DNA from: Fibrivirga algicola
GTDB lineage: Bacteria; Bacteroidota; Bacteroidia; Cytophagales; Spirosomataceae
NCBI RefSeq assembly: GCF_011742925.1
Contig: NZ_WAEL01000004.1
Span: 124,001 to 188,000, forward strand
Reading direction: 5' to 3'
Length of the DNA stretch: 64,000 nt
Positions within the stretch are counted from its first letter, which is position 1, and every line of letters begins with the position of its first letter. Shown piece after piece: positions 35,125 through 42,974 of this stretch. The notes beneath the pieces were generated by a model that saw nothing but the letters and a program-made list of their open reading frames with translations, was not told the origin of the DNA and did no database searches. A program made the translations under genes and the position numbers.

Positions 35125-37659
35125 ATGCAGAACGAATCGAACCAAACAGATGCCACTCAGCCGCCCGGTCAGGTACGTGTATCGGGGGCGCGGGAGAACA
35201 ACCTTAAAAACGTCTCGCTAACTATTCCGCGCGATGCGCTGGTGGTGTTTACCGGGGTGTCGGGGTCGGGCAAATCATCGCTGGCCTTCGGCACCTTATA
35301 CGCCGAAGCCCAGCGGCGCTATCTGGAGTCGGTGTCGCCCTACGCCCGGCGGCTATTCAATCAGATGGCCGTACCAGAAGTCGACGAGATCGACGGTTTG
35401 CCCCCGGCGGTTGCCCTGCAACAGCAGCGCGGCGCGCCAACGACTCGCTCATCAGTGGGTAGCGTCACGACCTTGTCGAACCTGCTTCGCATGCTGTACT
35501 CGCGGGCGGGTGAGTACCCGAAGGGCCAGTCGATCCTGTACGCGGAATCATTTTCGCCTAACACACCCGAAGGTGCCTGCCCGGAATGCCACGGTCTGGG
35601 TCGGATTTACGAGGTTACCGAGCAGACCATGGTTCCCGACGATACACTGTCGATTCGCGAACGGGCCATTGCCGCCTGGCCAACCGCCTGGCACGGCCAG
35701 AACCTGCGTGAGATCCTGATTACACTAGGCTACGACATTGACACGCCTTGGCGCGAGTTGCCTAAAAAGGACCGCGACTGGATTCTGTTCACCGAGGAAC
35801 AACCGGTGGTGCCCGTGTACTCGGGTTGGGAACGCGATCAGGTGCAACAGGCCATCAAACGGAACCTGACGCCCAGCTACATGGGCACGTTTACGGGGGC
35901 GCGCAGGTACGTTCGCCAAACGTTTGCCAACACCACAAGCCCGCTGATGAAGAAGCGGGTGGCGCAATACATGCGCAGCACCGAATGCCCGCTCTGCAAG
36001 GGCAAACGGCTCCGGCAGGAATCGCTGTCGATCACCTTTGCCGGACACGATATTGCCGATATTTCCCGAATTTCGCTCGACCAACTCACCCGCATCATGC
36101 GGCCGTACGCGGAACAGACTACGGGTAAAATGGCCCGTTTGGGTGAAGAGGCCCCCGAGAAAGTCCTGGTTGTGCAGCGGATCGCGGCGGATCTTGTCGC
36201 CCGGCTCGATGTCATGCTCGATCTGGGGCTGGGTTACCTATCGCTGGAACGCAGTACCCCTACCCTGTCGCCGGGCGAGCATCAGCGGCTGCGGCTGGCC
36301 ACGCAGGTACGTTCCAACCTGTTTGGCGTGGTATACGTGCTCGACGAACCATCAGCGGGGCTACACCCGGCCGATACGGAAGCGCTCCTGCGGGCACTCA
36401 ACCGACTGAAAGCCTCGGGAAATTCACTTTTCGTAGTGGAACATGAACTGGACGTTATCCGGCAGGCCGACTGGATAATTGATGTTGGACCAGACGCTGG
36501 CGAAAAAGGCGGGCAAATTCTGTACAGTGGTCCACCGGCGGGGCTAGCCCAGATCCAGGCGTCGAAAACACGGCCGTACCTGTTTGGCGACCGACCCTTT
36601 CACCGCCCCGAGCAACGACCCGCTCAAGGCTGGCTGCGGCTGGAGGGTGTCACCCGCAACAACCTGAACAAGCTCGATGTAGCTTTTCCCCTCGGCGTAC
36701 TCACCACGGTCACGGGGGTATCGGGCTCCGGCAAGTCGAGTCTGGTCAGTCAGGTGCTGGTCGATCTGGTGGCTGGTGCGCTGGGAAGTCAGGCCGTAGC
36801 TGAGGACGAAGGCGATCCCCTGCAGGATGTGGCCCCGGTTACGCTGGGTGGCTCCATTACGGCGGGTATGGAGCGAATAAAACGGCTGGTGCAGGTCGAT
36901 CAGAAACCAATTGGTCGCACCCCGCGGTCTAATCTGGCCACCTACACCGGTCTGTTCGACCACGTTCGCAAGCTGTTTGCCACCACGAAACTGGCCAAAG
37001 CCCGTCGGTATGATGCCGGTCGGTTTTCGTTCAACGTAGCAAAAGGGCGCTGCGAAAAGTGCCAGGGCGAAGGCTTCGTGATGGTTGAGTTGCTATTTCT
37101 ACCCAGTGTGTATACGCCCTGTCCCGTCTGCCACGGCGCCCGCTACAACGCCAAAACCCTCGAAGTGACGTACCTGGACAAAAACATCGCCGATGTGCTG
37201 CACTTGACGGTTGACGAAGCCTATGACTTCTTCGACAGTGAACCCGCCGTTCGCCGTTCGTTAGCGGTGCTTCGCGAAGTGGGTCTCGGCTACTTGCGTC
37301 TGGGCCAACCCGCCACCGAACTGTCGGGCGGGGAAGCACAGCGCATCAAACTGGCTACCGAACTGCAGCGCGTGGGCCATGGCAACACGCTGTACATTCT
37401 CGATGAACCCACCACCGGCCTTCACCCGGCCGACGTAGAGCGCCTTAGCGCCCAACTCGACGGACTGGTCGACGCCGGTAATACAGTTATCGTGGTCGAG
37501 CACGACATGCGTGTGGTAGCGGGCAGCGACTGGGTGATCGATGTTGGCCCCGGTGCGGGCGAACAAGGCGGTCAGGTAGTGGCGGCAGGCCCTCCAGCCG
37601 AAGTGGCCAGATCAACAAAAAGCCGCACGGCAACGTACCTGAAGCGATTTATGGGCTAG
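35125..37659 (+). CDS. uvrA: UvrA paralogue (UvrA2-like ABC ATPase)
   Basis: 844 residues, about 100 shorter than housekeeping UvrA. First Walker A GVSGSGKS at 44-51, a second near residue 534, two ABC signatures ([14 protein letters not shown] and [15 protein letters not shown]) and Walker B segments ([26 protein letters not shown]). The C-terminal zinc module CEKCQGEGF...CPVCHGAR is complete and CPECHGLG is in the first half. The region after the first zinc motif is short, which fits UvrA2 proteins that lack the UvrB-binding domain and are linked to resistance to DNA-damaging drugs. The main uvrA would then be elsewhere in the genome. Confidence 0.85.
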   Translation: MQNESNQTDATQPPGQVRVSGARENNLKNVSLTIPRDALVVFTGVSGSGKSSLAFGTLYAEAQRRYLESVSPYARRLFNQMAVPEVDEIDGLPPAVALQQQRGAPTTRSSVGSVTTLSNLLRMLYSRAGEYPKGQSILYAESFSPNTPEGACPECHGLGRIYEVTEQTMVPDDTLSIRERAIAAWPTAWHGQNLREILITLGYDIDTPWRELPKKDRDWILFTEEQPVVPVYSGWERDQVQQAIKRNLTPSYMGTFTGARRYVRQTFANTTSPLMKKRVAQYMRSTECPLCKGKRLRQESLSITFAGHDIADISRISLDQLTRIMRPYAEQTTGKMARLGEEAPEKVLVVQRIAADLVARLDVMLDLGLGYLSLERSTPTLSPGEHQRLRLATQVRSNLFGVVYVLDEPSAGLHPADTEALLRALNRLKASGNSLFVVEHELDVIRQADWIIDVGPDAGEKGGQILYSGPPAGLAQIQASKTRPYLFGDRPFHRPEQRPAQGWLRLEGVTRNNLNKLDVAFPLGVLTTVTGVSGSGKSSLVSQVLVDLVAGALGSQAVAEDEGDPLQDVAPVTLGGSITAGMERIKRLVQVDQKPIGRTPRSNLATYTGLFDHVRKLFATTKLAKARRYDAGRFSFNVAKGRCEKCQGEGFVMVELLFLPSVYTPCPVCHGARYNAKTLEVTYLDKNIADVLHLTVDEAYDFFDSEPAVRRSLAVLREVGLGYLRLGQPATELSGGEAQRIKLATELQRVGHGNTLYILDEPTTGLHPADVERLSAQLDGLVDAGNTVIVVEHDMRVVAGSDWVIDVGPGAGEQGGQVVAAGPPAEVARSTKSRTATYLKRFMG

Positions 37660-37667
37660 GCCGCTTT

Positions 37668-38141
37668 CTATTCGATCGGAGTCCGGCGCCCTGGTTGTTG
37701 CACCTGCAACCTGCTGGCGCGTTCCGGCCATTCGTGCGCGTCGTGAATCCGGAACCGCGGCCCGGCCACTTCCAGAATGGCCCGGATGCGTTCTACGGGT
37801 GTATTGGCCAGTTGCTTGAACGTGCGAATCCCCCCCGCAATGAGCAACGCCGCTACTTCCGGTCCAATGCCTTCGACCGTAACAAAGTTGTCGACTACGT
37901 TGATGTTCGGCTGATCGGGCGAGGGCTCTTCCAGCGAGATCACCTCCAAATGGGTGCCGTCTTTCTCGTTGGTAATATCAATGGTCTCGGCCTGCACCCC
38001 ATCCATCTCGTCGAAGGTGTCGGCCAGTTCGGTGATTGAATTGTTAGGGCCGATAAAAATATCGAGCGTCGTGTTGGCATCGATGACCAGCGAGTCATCT
38101 GGTTCTTCGGCATCGTCGGCTGCCTGCGGTTGGTCGAGCAT
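37668..38141 (-). CDS. Helix-hairpin-helix domain protein
   Basis: 157 residues. The N-terminal ~90 residues are acidic and unstructured-looking (MLDQPQAADDAEEPDDS...). The C-terminal part is a helix-hairpin-helix module: FVTVEGIGPEVAALLIAGGIRTFKQLANTPVERIRAILEVAG, followed by IHDAHEWPERASRL. This module is used for DNA or protein contact and is often fused to other proteins in Bacteroidota. No enzymatic residues. It ends 8 bp from the convergent uvrA stop. Confidence 0.75.
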   Translation of the reverse strand: MLDQPQAADDAEEPDDSLVIDANTTLDIFIGPNNSITELADTFDEMDGVQAETIDITNEKDGTHLEVISLEEPSPDQPNINVVDNFVTVEGIGPEVAALLIAGGIRTFKQLANTPVERIRAILEVAGPRFRIHDAHEWPERASRLQVQQPGRRTPIE

Positions 38142-38235
38142 GTCGGTCAGCGGGTTTATTTGTTACTGCTTCTACCAACCCAGCAACCAAGCTGTTCACG
38201 TTACCTATGGAGCGGACTCTGACGGGGCAGGTACG

Positions 38236-38601
38236 TTACCGGATATGCACCGCGATGAGTGCCAGGATAGCCGGGAGTGCCTGCACAACAAAGATTTTCC
38301 GGCTGGCCGTTAGTGCCCCGTAAATGCCCGCAATCATGACGCAGCTCAGGAAAAAGATGGCGATATAAGTCTTCCAGGGCTCTTCGTCGATAAAAAACGT
38401 CCAGATGAGACCAGCAGCCAGAAACCCGTTGTAAAGCCCCTGATTGGCGGCGAGTTTTCTGGTTGGCTTGAACAGGTCCGCGGGCATCGCTCCCTTGAAG
38501 ATGGCTTTGCCTTTTGTTTCCCAGGCAAACATCTCGAACCACAAAATATACAGGTGTTCCAGGGCAACAAGGCCGATCAGGATAGAAGCAACGAGCGTCA
38601 T
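38236..38601 (-). CDS. DUF1304 membrane protein
   Basis: 121 residues with four predicted transmembrane helices (about 3-20, 48-68, 75-95, 100-118). The DUF1304 signature VALEHLYILWFEMFAWET and LAANQGLYNGFLAAGLIWTFF is clear. The family is small inner-membrane proteins of unknown function. The preceding gene on the same strand is not close, so it is probably monocistronic. Confidence 0.9.
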   Translation of the reverse strand: MTLVASILIGLVALEHLYILWFEMFAWETKGKAIFKGAMPADLFKPTRKLAANQGLYNGFLAAGLIWTFFIDEEPWKTYIAIFFLSCVMIAGIYGALTASRKIFVVQALPAILALIAVHIR

Positions 38602-38797
38602 AGCGAGGGTGGTTTAGCCGGCTAAGTTGGTGAATAATCCAATAGGTACGTTGCCACCTATTTCGTCATTCTCCGCCTGACCTTTTTTTTAACCGTTTGT
38701 CCTGCTCACGCAACTCCTTCGCTGACAGACCGTCTTTGTCGGGCCAGTGGGCTTTCGGTCGGCTGGCCTTTTCCTGACTCACAAACGGTTAAACACA

Positions 38798-39196
38798 ATG
38801 AAAACGATTGTCTTTTCGCTCCTGCTGGCTTCTACCGTCAGCCTCACGTCAGTATCCGGGCCAATCCGGCAAAGCACGAAACGTAATCAACCCACAAAAC
38901 TGGTTCACTTCGATGTTAGTGCGCTGGTCTCCGCAACCGGCAAACTGCGCGTTAACGTCGACAAGGAACTGGGTGGCCTCGTTTACATTCAGCTCATGAA
39001 TCGCGCGGGCCATGTGTACTTCAATCGTACGTTATATGCCGACGAAGAGTTGATCCGGCTCAGCATGGATCTGAGTCACCTGTCGGCTAATGACTATGTG
39101 CTGAAAGTGTCGAATGGGCTGGAAATGATCACTCGCGATATCAAGATCACCACCGTTCAGCCAATCGAGCGAACCCGCGTCATAACAGTTGAGTAG
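38798..39196 (+). CDS. Small secreted beta-rich protein, unknown function
   Basis: 132 residues from the ATG at 38798; the frame extends upstream without homology. Signal peptide MKTIVFSLLLASTVSLTSVSG. The mature part is beta-rich: KLVHFDVSALVSATGKLRVNVDKELGGLVYIQLMNRAGHVYF, DEELIRLSMDLSHLSANDYVLKVSNGLEMITRDIKI. The last part resembles the T9SS sorting-type or Ig-like GxYxLxVxxG beta-sandwich in which a strand-turn-strand ends in YVLKVSNG, but it is too short for a full sorting domain, so I do not assign one. Function unknown. Confidence 0.7.
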   Translation: MKTIVFSLLLASTVSLTSVSGPIRQSTKRNQPTKLVHFDVSALVSATGKLRVNVDKELGGLVYIQLMNRAGHVYFNRTLYADEELIRLSMDLSHLSANDYVLKVSNGLEMITRDIKITTVQPIERTRVITVE

Positions 39197-39205
39197 TGGT
39201 GAAAA

Positions 39206-39255
39206 GTCGCTTACAGGCTTTCGTTGTACAGGGGCTACGAAAGCCTGTAAGCGAC
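39206..39255. terminator. 19-bp perfect hairpin between convergent genes
   Basis: Arms 39206-39224 and 39237-39255 are exact inverse complements around a 12-nt loop, between the ends of the plus-strand secreted-protein gene and the minus-strand AraC regulator. Confidence 0.8.
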
Positions 39256-39280
39256 CACTTCTTCTCGCCAGGTTTGCCGA

Positions 39281-40255
39281 TCACCCCTCGTAATCGGGCG
39301 AGATGGGCGAACGCCGGAACTCAGTGGGCGTGATACCCACGTATTTTTTAAAAAACTGGCTGAAGTTGGGTTGATCGGCAAAGCCAATGATCTGACTGAT
39401 GTCCTGCAAGGTCCAGTTAGTTTGCACCAGCAGGGCTTTGCTTTCTTCCAGAAGTCGGTTTTTTATCAGTGTGCTTACGGGTTGCCCGGTATGCTTTTTC
39501 ACTAATCCATTCAGATAGTTCGGATTCAGGCTTAACTTCTCGGCATAGTCTTTAGCCGATCGCATCCGGATAGGGTTGTCAATATTGGCGAGATTGGTTT
39601 CTTTCTCCAGTAATTCGAAGAAATCATACACATGCCGGTAATCGTTAGTAATCTCTCCTACTGGCTCATAATCAGCACCTTTTAAGCTTTCAACAAGGAT
39701 CAGCTGCACATAGGCCTGCATCGCTTCTTCGGCCAGGTCGCCCCCCGCTGCCGCTTCGGCTTTCATTTGGGTCAACAGGCGATGAATCATCCCGGCCGAC
39801 TCTTCGGATAAACGCAGTATCTTCTTCTCCGTGAAAAATTTATAGCGGTCGATAATCAGTTTCAGCGACGGGTGCTGATCCAGGTATCGTTTTTTAAACA
39901 GGCAAAAAATGCCACCGCCCGACTTGGGTGACGCATTGCGCCAGCATACTATTTCATTGGGATGTAAGAATAGAATCGTACGCTCGTCGATGAAGTAATT
40001 GGCTTTCCCCATGGTTTTCATGCCCGTGCCGCTGGTCATGAACATGATCTTGTAAAAGTCACGGCGATTTGGCGTGAGGTAATTGTCACAACCGGTTTTC
40101 TCGCGATCGACAACTTTGATAGTCCAGTCTTCGTAATAAAGTCGGCTTACCGGTGTGGTGCCAGGCGGCAGAACAGATGGTATATCATATACCATCGTGA
40201 TGGGCAGGACGTCGCCGCTCCGTCGTTCCCATGAACCATGCGATTGCGTTTTCAT
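39281..40255 (-). CDS. AraC-family transcriptional regulator
   Basis: About 324 residues from the ATG at 40255 (MKTQSHGSW); in-frame ATG at 40282 and 40195 are alternatives, and the longest frame opens only at TTG. The N-terminal half (about 30-200) is a cupin-like sensing domain (YKIMFMTSGTGMKTMGKANYFIDERTILFLHPNEI). The C-terminal ~100 residues carry two helix-turn-helix motifs: KDYAEKLSLNPNYLNGLVKKHTG and WTLQDISQIIGFADQPNFSQFFKKYVGITPTEFR. Divergent from the cupin gene, so it probably controls the following oxidoreductase cluster; the ligand is unknown. Confidence 0.88.
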   Translation of the reverse strand: MKTQSHGSWERRSGDVLPITMVYDIPSVLPPGTTPVSRLYYEDWTIKVVDREKTGCDNYLTPNRRDFYKIMFMTSGTGMKTMGKANYFIDERTILFLHPNEIVCWRNASPKSGGGIFCLFKKRYLDQHPSLKLIIDRYKFFTEKKILRLSEESAGMIHRLLTQMKAEAAAGGDLAEEAMQAYVQLILVESLKGADYEPVGEITNDYRHVYDFFELLEKETNLANIDNPIRMRSAKDYAEKLSLNPNYLNGLVKKHTGQPVSTLIKNRLLEESKALLVQTNWTLQDISQIIGFADQPNFSQFFKKYVGITPTEFRRSPISPDYEG

Positions 40256-40522
40256 AATTGGTAGAGACAACTCTCCACTCATAAAAGTGCCTACATGCGG
40301 CAAAAAGCAGAAAATAGTTAGCTAAACTATTGTCAGTCAACAGTATAATATTTCGCCTAATCCACGTGGCAGCCAATTTCACTGATAATTACTTTATGCT
40401 AAATGTGCGGTTTTCATAAAAAATGCACTGATTTTACTATAAAGTAACCTTGTCGTTCCAGGTACGTTTGCAGCTTCATTCGCCGCTTATTAGTGAATAG
40501 ACTTTATACCGTTCGTAAGTAT

Positions 40523-41005
40523 ATGAAGTTATCAATCAACCTGCTTACGTTTTACTTTCTGGTCGGGATCTTATCAGCAACAACACAAATGATCATGGCT
40601 CAACAAATGAAAACGCCTACTATGAATCAGGCTACTCAGGGACCTGCTACCAGCTTTAGCGAAACCGTTTGGGTTACCACTCTCGTAGGGCCCAACACTG
40701 AAACCGACTGCATCGTGAGCAGCGTTGAATTCACCCCACGAGCGCGGACGCATTGGCATACGCACCCTGCTGGTCAACTCCTCGTCGTAACGCAGGGGAC
40801 CGGCTTTTATCAGGAAAAAGGAAAGCCCGCCCGAGTAATTCGAGAAGGCGAATCGGTAACCATTCCACCGATGGTTGAGCATTGGCATGGCGCAGGGCCT
40901 AACGGTCCGTTTACGCACATCGCCATCAATCCCAACGTGAGCAAGGGGGGGGCTGTCAACTGGCTGGAGGCCGTCACGGATGAGGCGTACACAGACGCGC
41001 AGTAA
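40523..41005 (+). CDS. Secreted cupin protein
   Basis: 160 residues from the ATG at 40523. Signal peptide (about 1-26, MKLSINLLTFYFLVGILSATTQ...AQQ). A small beta-barrel cupin follows with the metal-binding pattern HWHTHPAGQLLVVTQGTGFYQEKGKP and, in the second motif, IPPMVEHWHGAGPNGPFTHIAI. This pattern matches cupins beside carboxymuconolactone decarboxylase genes and (R)-mandelonitrile lyase-like cupins. It is the first gene after the divergent AraC regulator and likely part of that regulon. Confidence 0.85.
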   Translation: MKLSINLLTFYFLVGILSATTQMIMAQQMKTPTMNQATQGPATSFSETVWVTTLVGPNTETDCIVSSVEFTPRARTHWHTHPAGQLLVVTQGTGFYQEKGKPARVIREGESVTIPPMVEHWHGAGPNGPFTHIAINPNVSKGGAVNWLEAVTDEAYTDAQ

Positions 41006-41040
41006 CGGGATCGCTCACCCACCTGTCTATGGCAAAATCA

Positions 41041-41276
41041 GCAGCTGCCAGCCGACCTGCCCACCAAGTGCAGCAAACCCCGGAATGATCCACAACGGCG
41101 AGCTGATGCTGTACGGCTCCGCTTCGCTGGTGCTGTTCTACAAAACGTTTCCGACATCCTACAGTTATACCAAGCTGGGACGTGTCGTTAATCCGGCAGG
41201 TCTCGCGGCTGCGCTGGGTGCCGGAAGCACACCAGTCACGTTCGAGCTAAAGCAATCGGCGTGTTTCGTGCTTTAA
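41041..41276 (+). pseudogene. Frameshifted remnant of a cyclophilin-like protein
   Basis: From about 41084 the plus frame ending at 41276 encodes NPGMIHNGELMLYGSASLVLFYKTFPTSYSYTKLGR, close to the C-terminal half of small bacterial cyclophilin-like proteins (Cyclophil_like2). The preceding family segment appears in another frame: QLPADLPT is read from about 41042 to 41065, then a shift is needed near 41066-41083. No start or N-terminal half is present upstream, since the cupin stop is at 41005. It is therefore a truncated, frameshifted relic. These proteins usually neighbour cupin, decarboxylase and AraC genes, as here. Confidence 0.6.
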
Positions 41277-41311
41277 ACCAATAGCTTTTCTTGGCCACTA
41301 AATCAACGTGT

Positions 41312-41956
41312 ATGACTGAGCCTACCAACATCGGGGACGAGTTCGATCAATCCAACTCATCCCGACGCAATTTCCTGAAACAATCGTCGGCGCTGGCGGC
41401 AATGGCCCTGACGCCTGTAGCTGCCAGCGCTGCCATCGAGAACGGGCTGGACGAAAAACTGGCCACGGCTATCGAACAGATGCCGCTACAGCTCGAGATT
41501 AACGGGACGGTGCGCACGCTCTCCATCGAACCGCGTGTCACGCTGCTCGATCTGCTGCGCGAGCAACTGCATTTGACGGGAACCAAGAAAGGCTGCGACC
41601 ACGGTCAGTGTGGAGCCTGTACGGTACATGTCGATGGGCAGCGCGTGAACTCGTGTCTGACGCTGGCGATGACCACCGAAGGCAGTAAAGTCACGACCAT
41701 CGAAGGGCTGTCAGCCGGTGGCCCCACTGCGCCTCTGCATCCCATGCAGGACGCTTTTATTAAACACGATGGTTTCCAGTGCGGGTACTGCACACCCGGA
41801 CAAATCATGTCGGCGGTGGCCTGTATTCGCGAAGGGCATGCCAACAGCCCCGAAGAGGTTCGGGAGTATATGAGCGGCAACATCTGCCGGTGCGGAGCTT
41901 ACGCCAACATTGTCGATGCGATCATGGACGTTAAAAAAGGAGGAGCCAGAGTATGA
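41312..41956 (+). CDS. paoA: Aldehyde/xanthine dehydrogenase, 2Fe-2S subunit
   Basis: 214 residues from the ATG at 41312. A twin-arginine signal SRRNFLKQSSALAAMAL lies at about 15-35, so the complex is exported folded. The plant-type 2Fe-2S motif is GCDHGQCGACTVHVDG, the second cluster comprises FQCGYCTPGQ and GNICRCGAY. It matches the small subunit of periplasmic PaoABC/YagTSR-type molybdenum enzymes oxidising aldehydes. It overlaps the next gene (ATGA at 41953), so paoA-paoB-paoC are one operon. Confidence 0.93.
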   Translation: MTEPTNIGDEFDQSNSSRRNFLKQSSALAAMALTPVAASAAIENGLDEKLATAIEQMPLQLEINGTVRTLSIEPRVTLLDLLREQLHLTGTKKGCDHGQCGACTVHVDGQRVNSCLTLAMTTEGSKVTTIEGLSAGGPTAPLHPMQDAFIKHDGFQCGYCTPGQIMSAVACIREGHANSPEEVREYMSGNICRCGAYANIVDAIMDVKKGGARV

Positions 41957-42972
41957 ACCAATTTCAATATACGCGGGTGACAACCCCCAAAGCCGCGGTA
42001 TCGGCCCTCTCGCAGGAAAGCGGCTCGTACTTTCTGGCGGGCGGCACCAACCTCATCGACCTGATGAAGCGCGACGTAGTGGTGCCTGAGCGGCTGGTCG
42101 ATATCAACAAACTACCGCTGGCAACCATCGAGAAAACAAGTGCAGGTCTGCGCATTGGCGCTATGGCCAAAAACTCGGCCGTAGCCGAGCACGCGCTGGT
42201 GAAAAAGCATGCACCGCTGCTGGCCATGGCGCTCAATGCGGGCGCATCGGCCCAGCTCCGCAACATGGCAACGGTGGGTGGCAACATGATGCAACGTACC
42301 CGCTGCGCCTATTTTTACGACAATTCCATGCCCTGCAACAAACGGAGTCCCGTGCAGGCAGGCCCCGACAAAGGGCAACCAAATGGGCCTTCAGGCTGCG
42401 GAGCCATCGGCGGTATCAACCGGATGCACGCCATTTTTGGTGCCTCGACGAAGTGCATCGCCGTTCACCCCAGCGATATGTGCATTGCACTGGCAGCCCT
42501 GGATGCAACGGTGAACGTATCGGGGCCAAAGGGTGATCGTATCATTCCTTTCGGCGATTTTCACCGGCTCCCCGGCGACACGCCCCAAAAAGACAATACG
42601 CTGCTGCCTGGCGAACTGATTCTATCGGTCGACATTCCGATCAACAAGTTTGCTGACAACTCGCACTACCTGAAAGTACGTGACCGGGCTTCGTATGCCT
42701 TTGCGCTAATCTCGGTAGGCGTTGCGGTTGACCTTAAAAAAGACATCATCCAGGATATCAGGCTGGCGATGGGCGGGGTGGCCCACAAACCTTGGCGGTT
42801 GACTGAGGCCGAGCAATTTCTGCGGGGCAAAGCCGCTACGGAAGCCAATTTCAGGCAGGCCGCTACGCTGGCGATGGCCGGGGCCAAAGGCTACGGCGAA
42901 AATGATTTCAAATTAACGCTGGCACCCAACTCACTTATCGACGCGCTAAAAACCGCCACTAAAATCGCCTGA
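41953..42972 (+). CDS. paoB: Aldehyde/xanthine dehydrogenase, FAD-binding subunit
   Basis: 339 residues. FAD-binding domain of the CO-dehydrogenase flavoprotein type: LAGGTNLIDLMKRDV, LRIGAMAKNSAVAEH, LRNMATVGGNMMQRTRCAYFY with the extra cysteines (C-N-K, CGAIGG) that in PaoB bind an additional 4Fe-4S cluster. The NHAIFGASTKCIAVHPSDMCIAL region is intact. It passes electrons from the Mo site via Fe-S to FAD. Second gene of the operon. Confidence 0.93.
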   Translation: MNQFQYTRVTTPKAAVSALSQESGSYFLAGGTNLIDLMKRDVVVPERLVDINKLPLATIEKTSAGLRIGAMAKNSAVAEHALVKKHAPLLAMALNAGASAQLRNMATVGGNMMQRTRCAYFYDNSMPCNKRSPVQAGPDKGQPNGPSGCGAIGGINRMHAIFGASTKCIAVHPSDMCIALAALDATVNVSGPKGDRIIPFGDFHRLPGDTPQKDNTLLPGELILSVDIPINKFADNSHYLKVRDRASYAFALISVGVAVDLKKDIIQDIRLAMGGVAHKPWRLTEAEQFLRGKAATEANFRQAATLAMAGAKGYGENDFKLTLAPNSLIDALKTATKIA

Positions 42973-42974
42973 TC

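Noticed and set aside
40980-41276. 98-codon frame starting at 40980 as an intact gene
   Set aside because: Only its C-terminal half shows cyclophilin-like similarity; the N-terminal half is unrelated frame, so I list a pseudogene instead.
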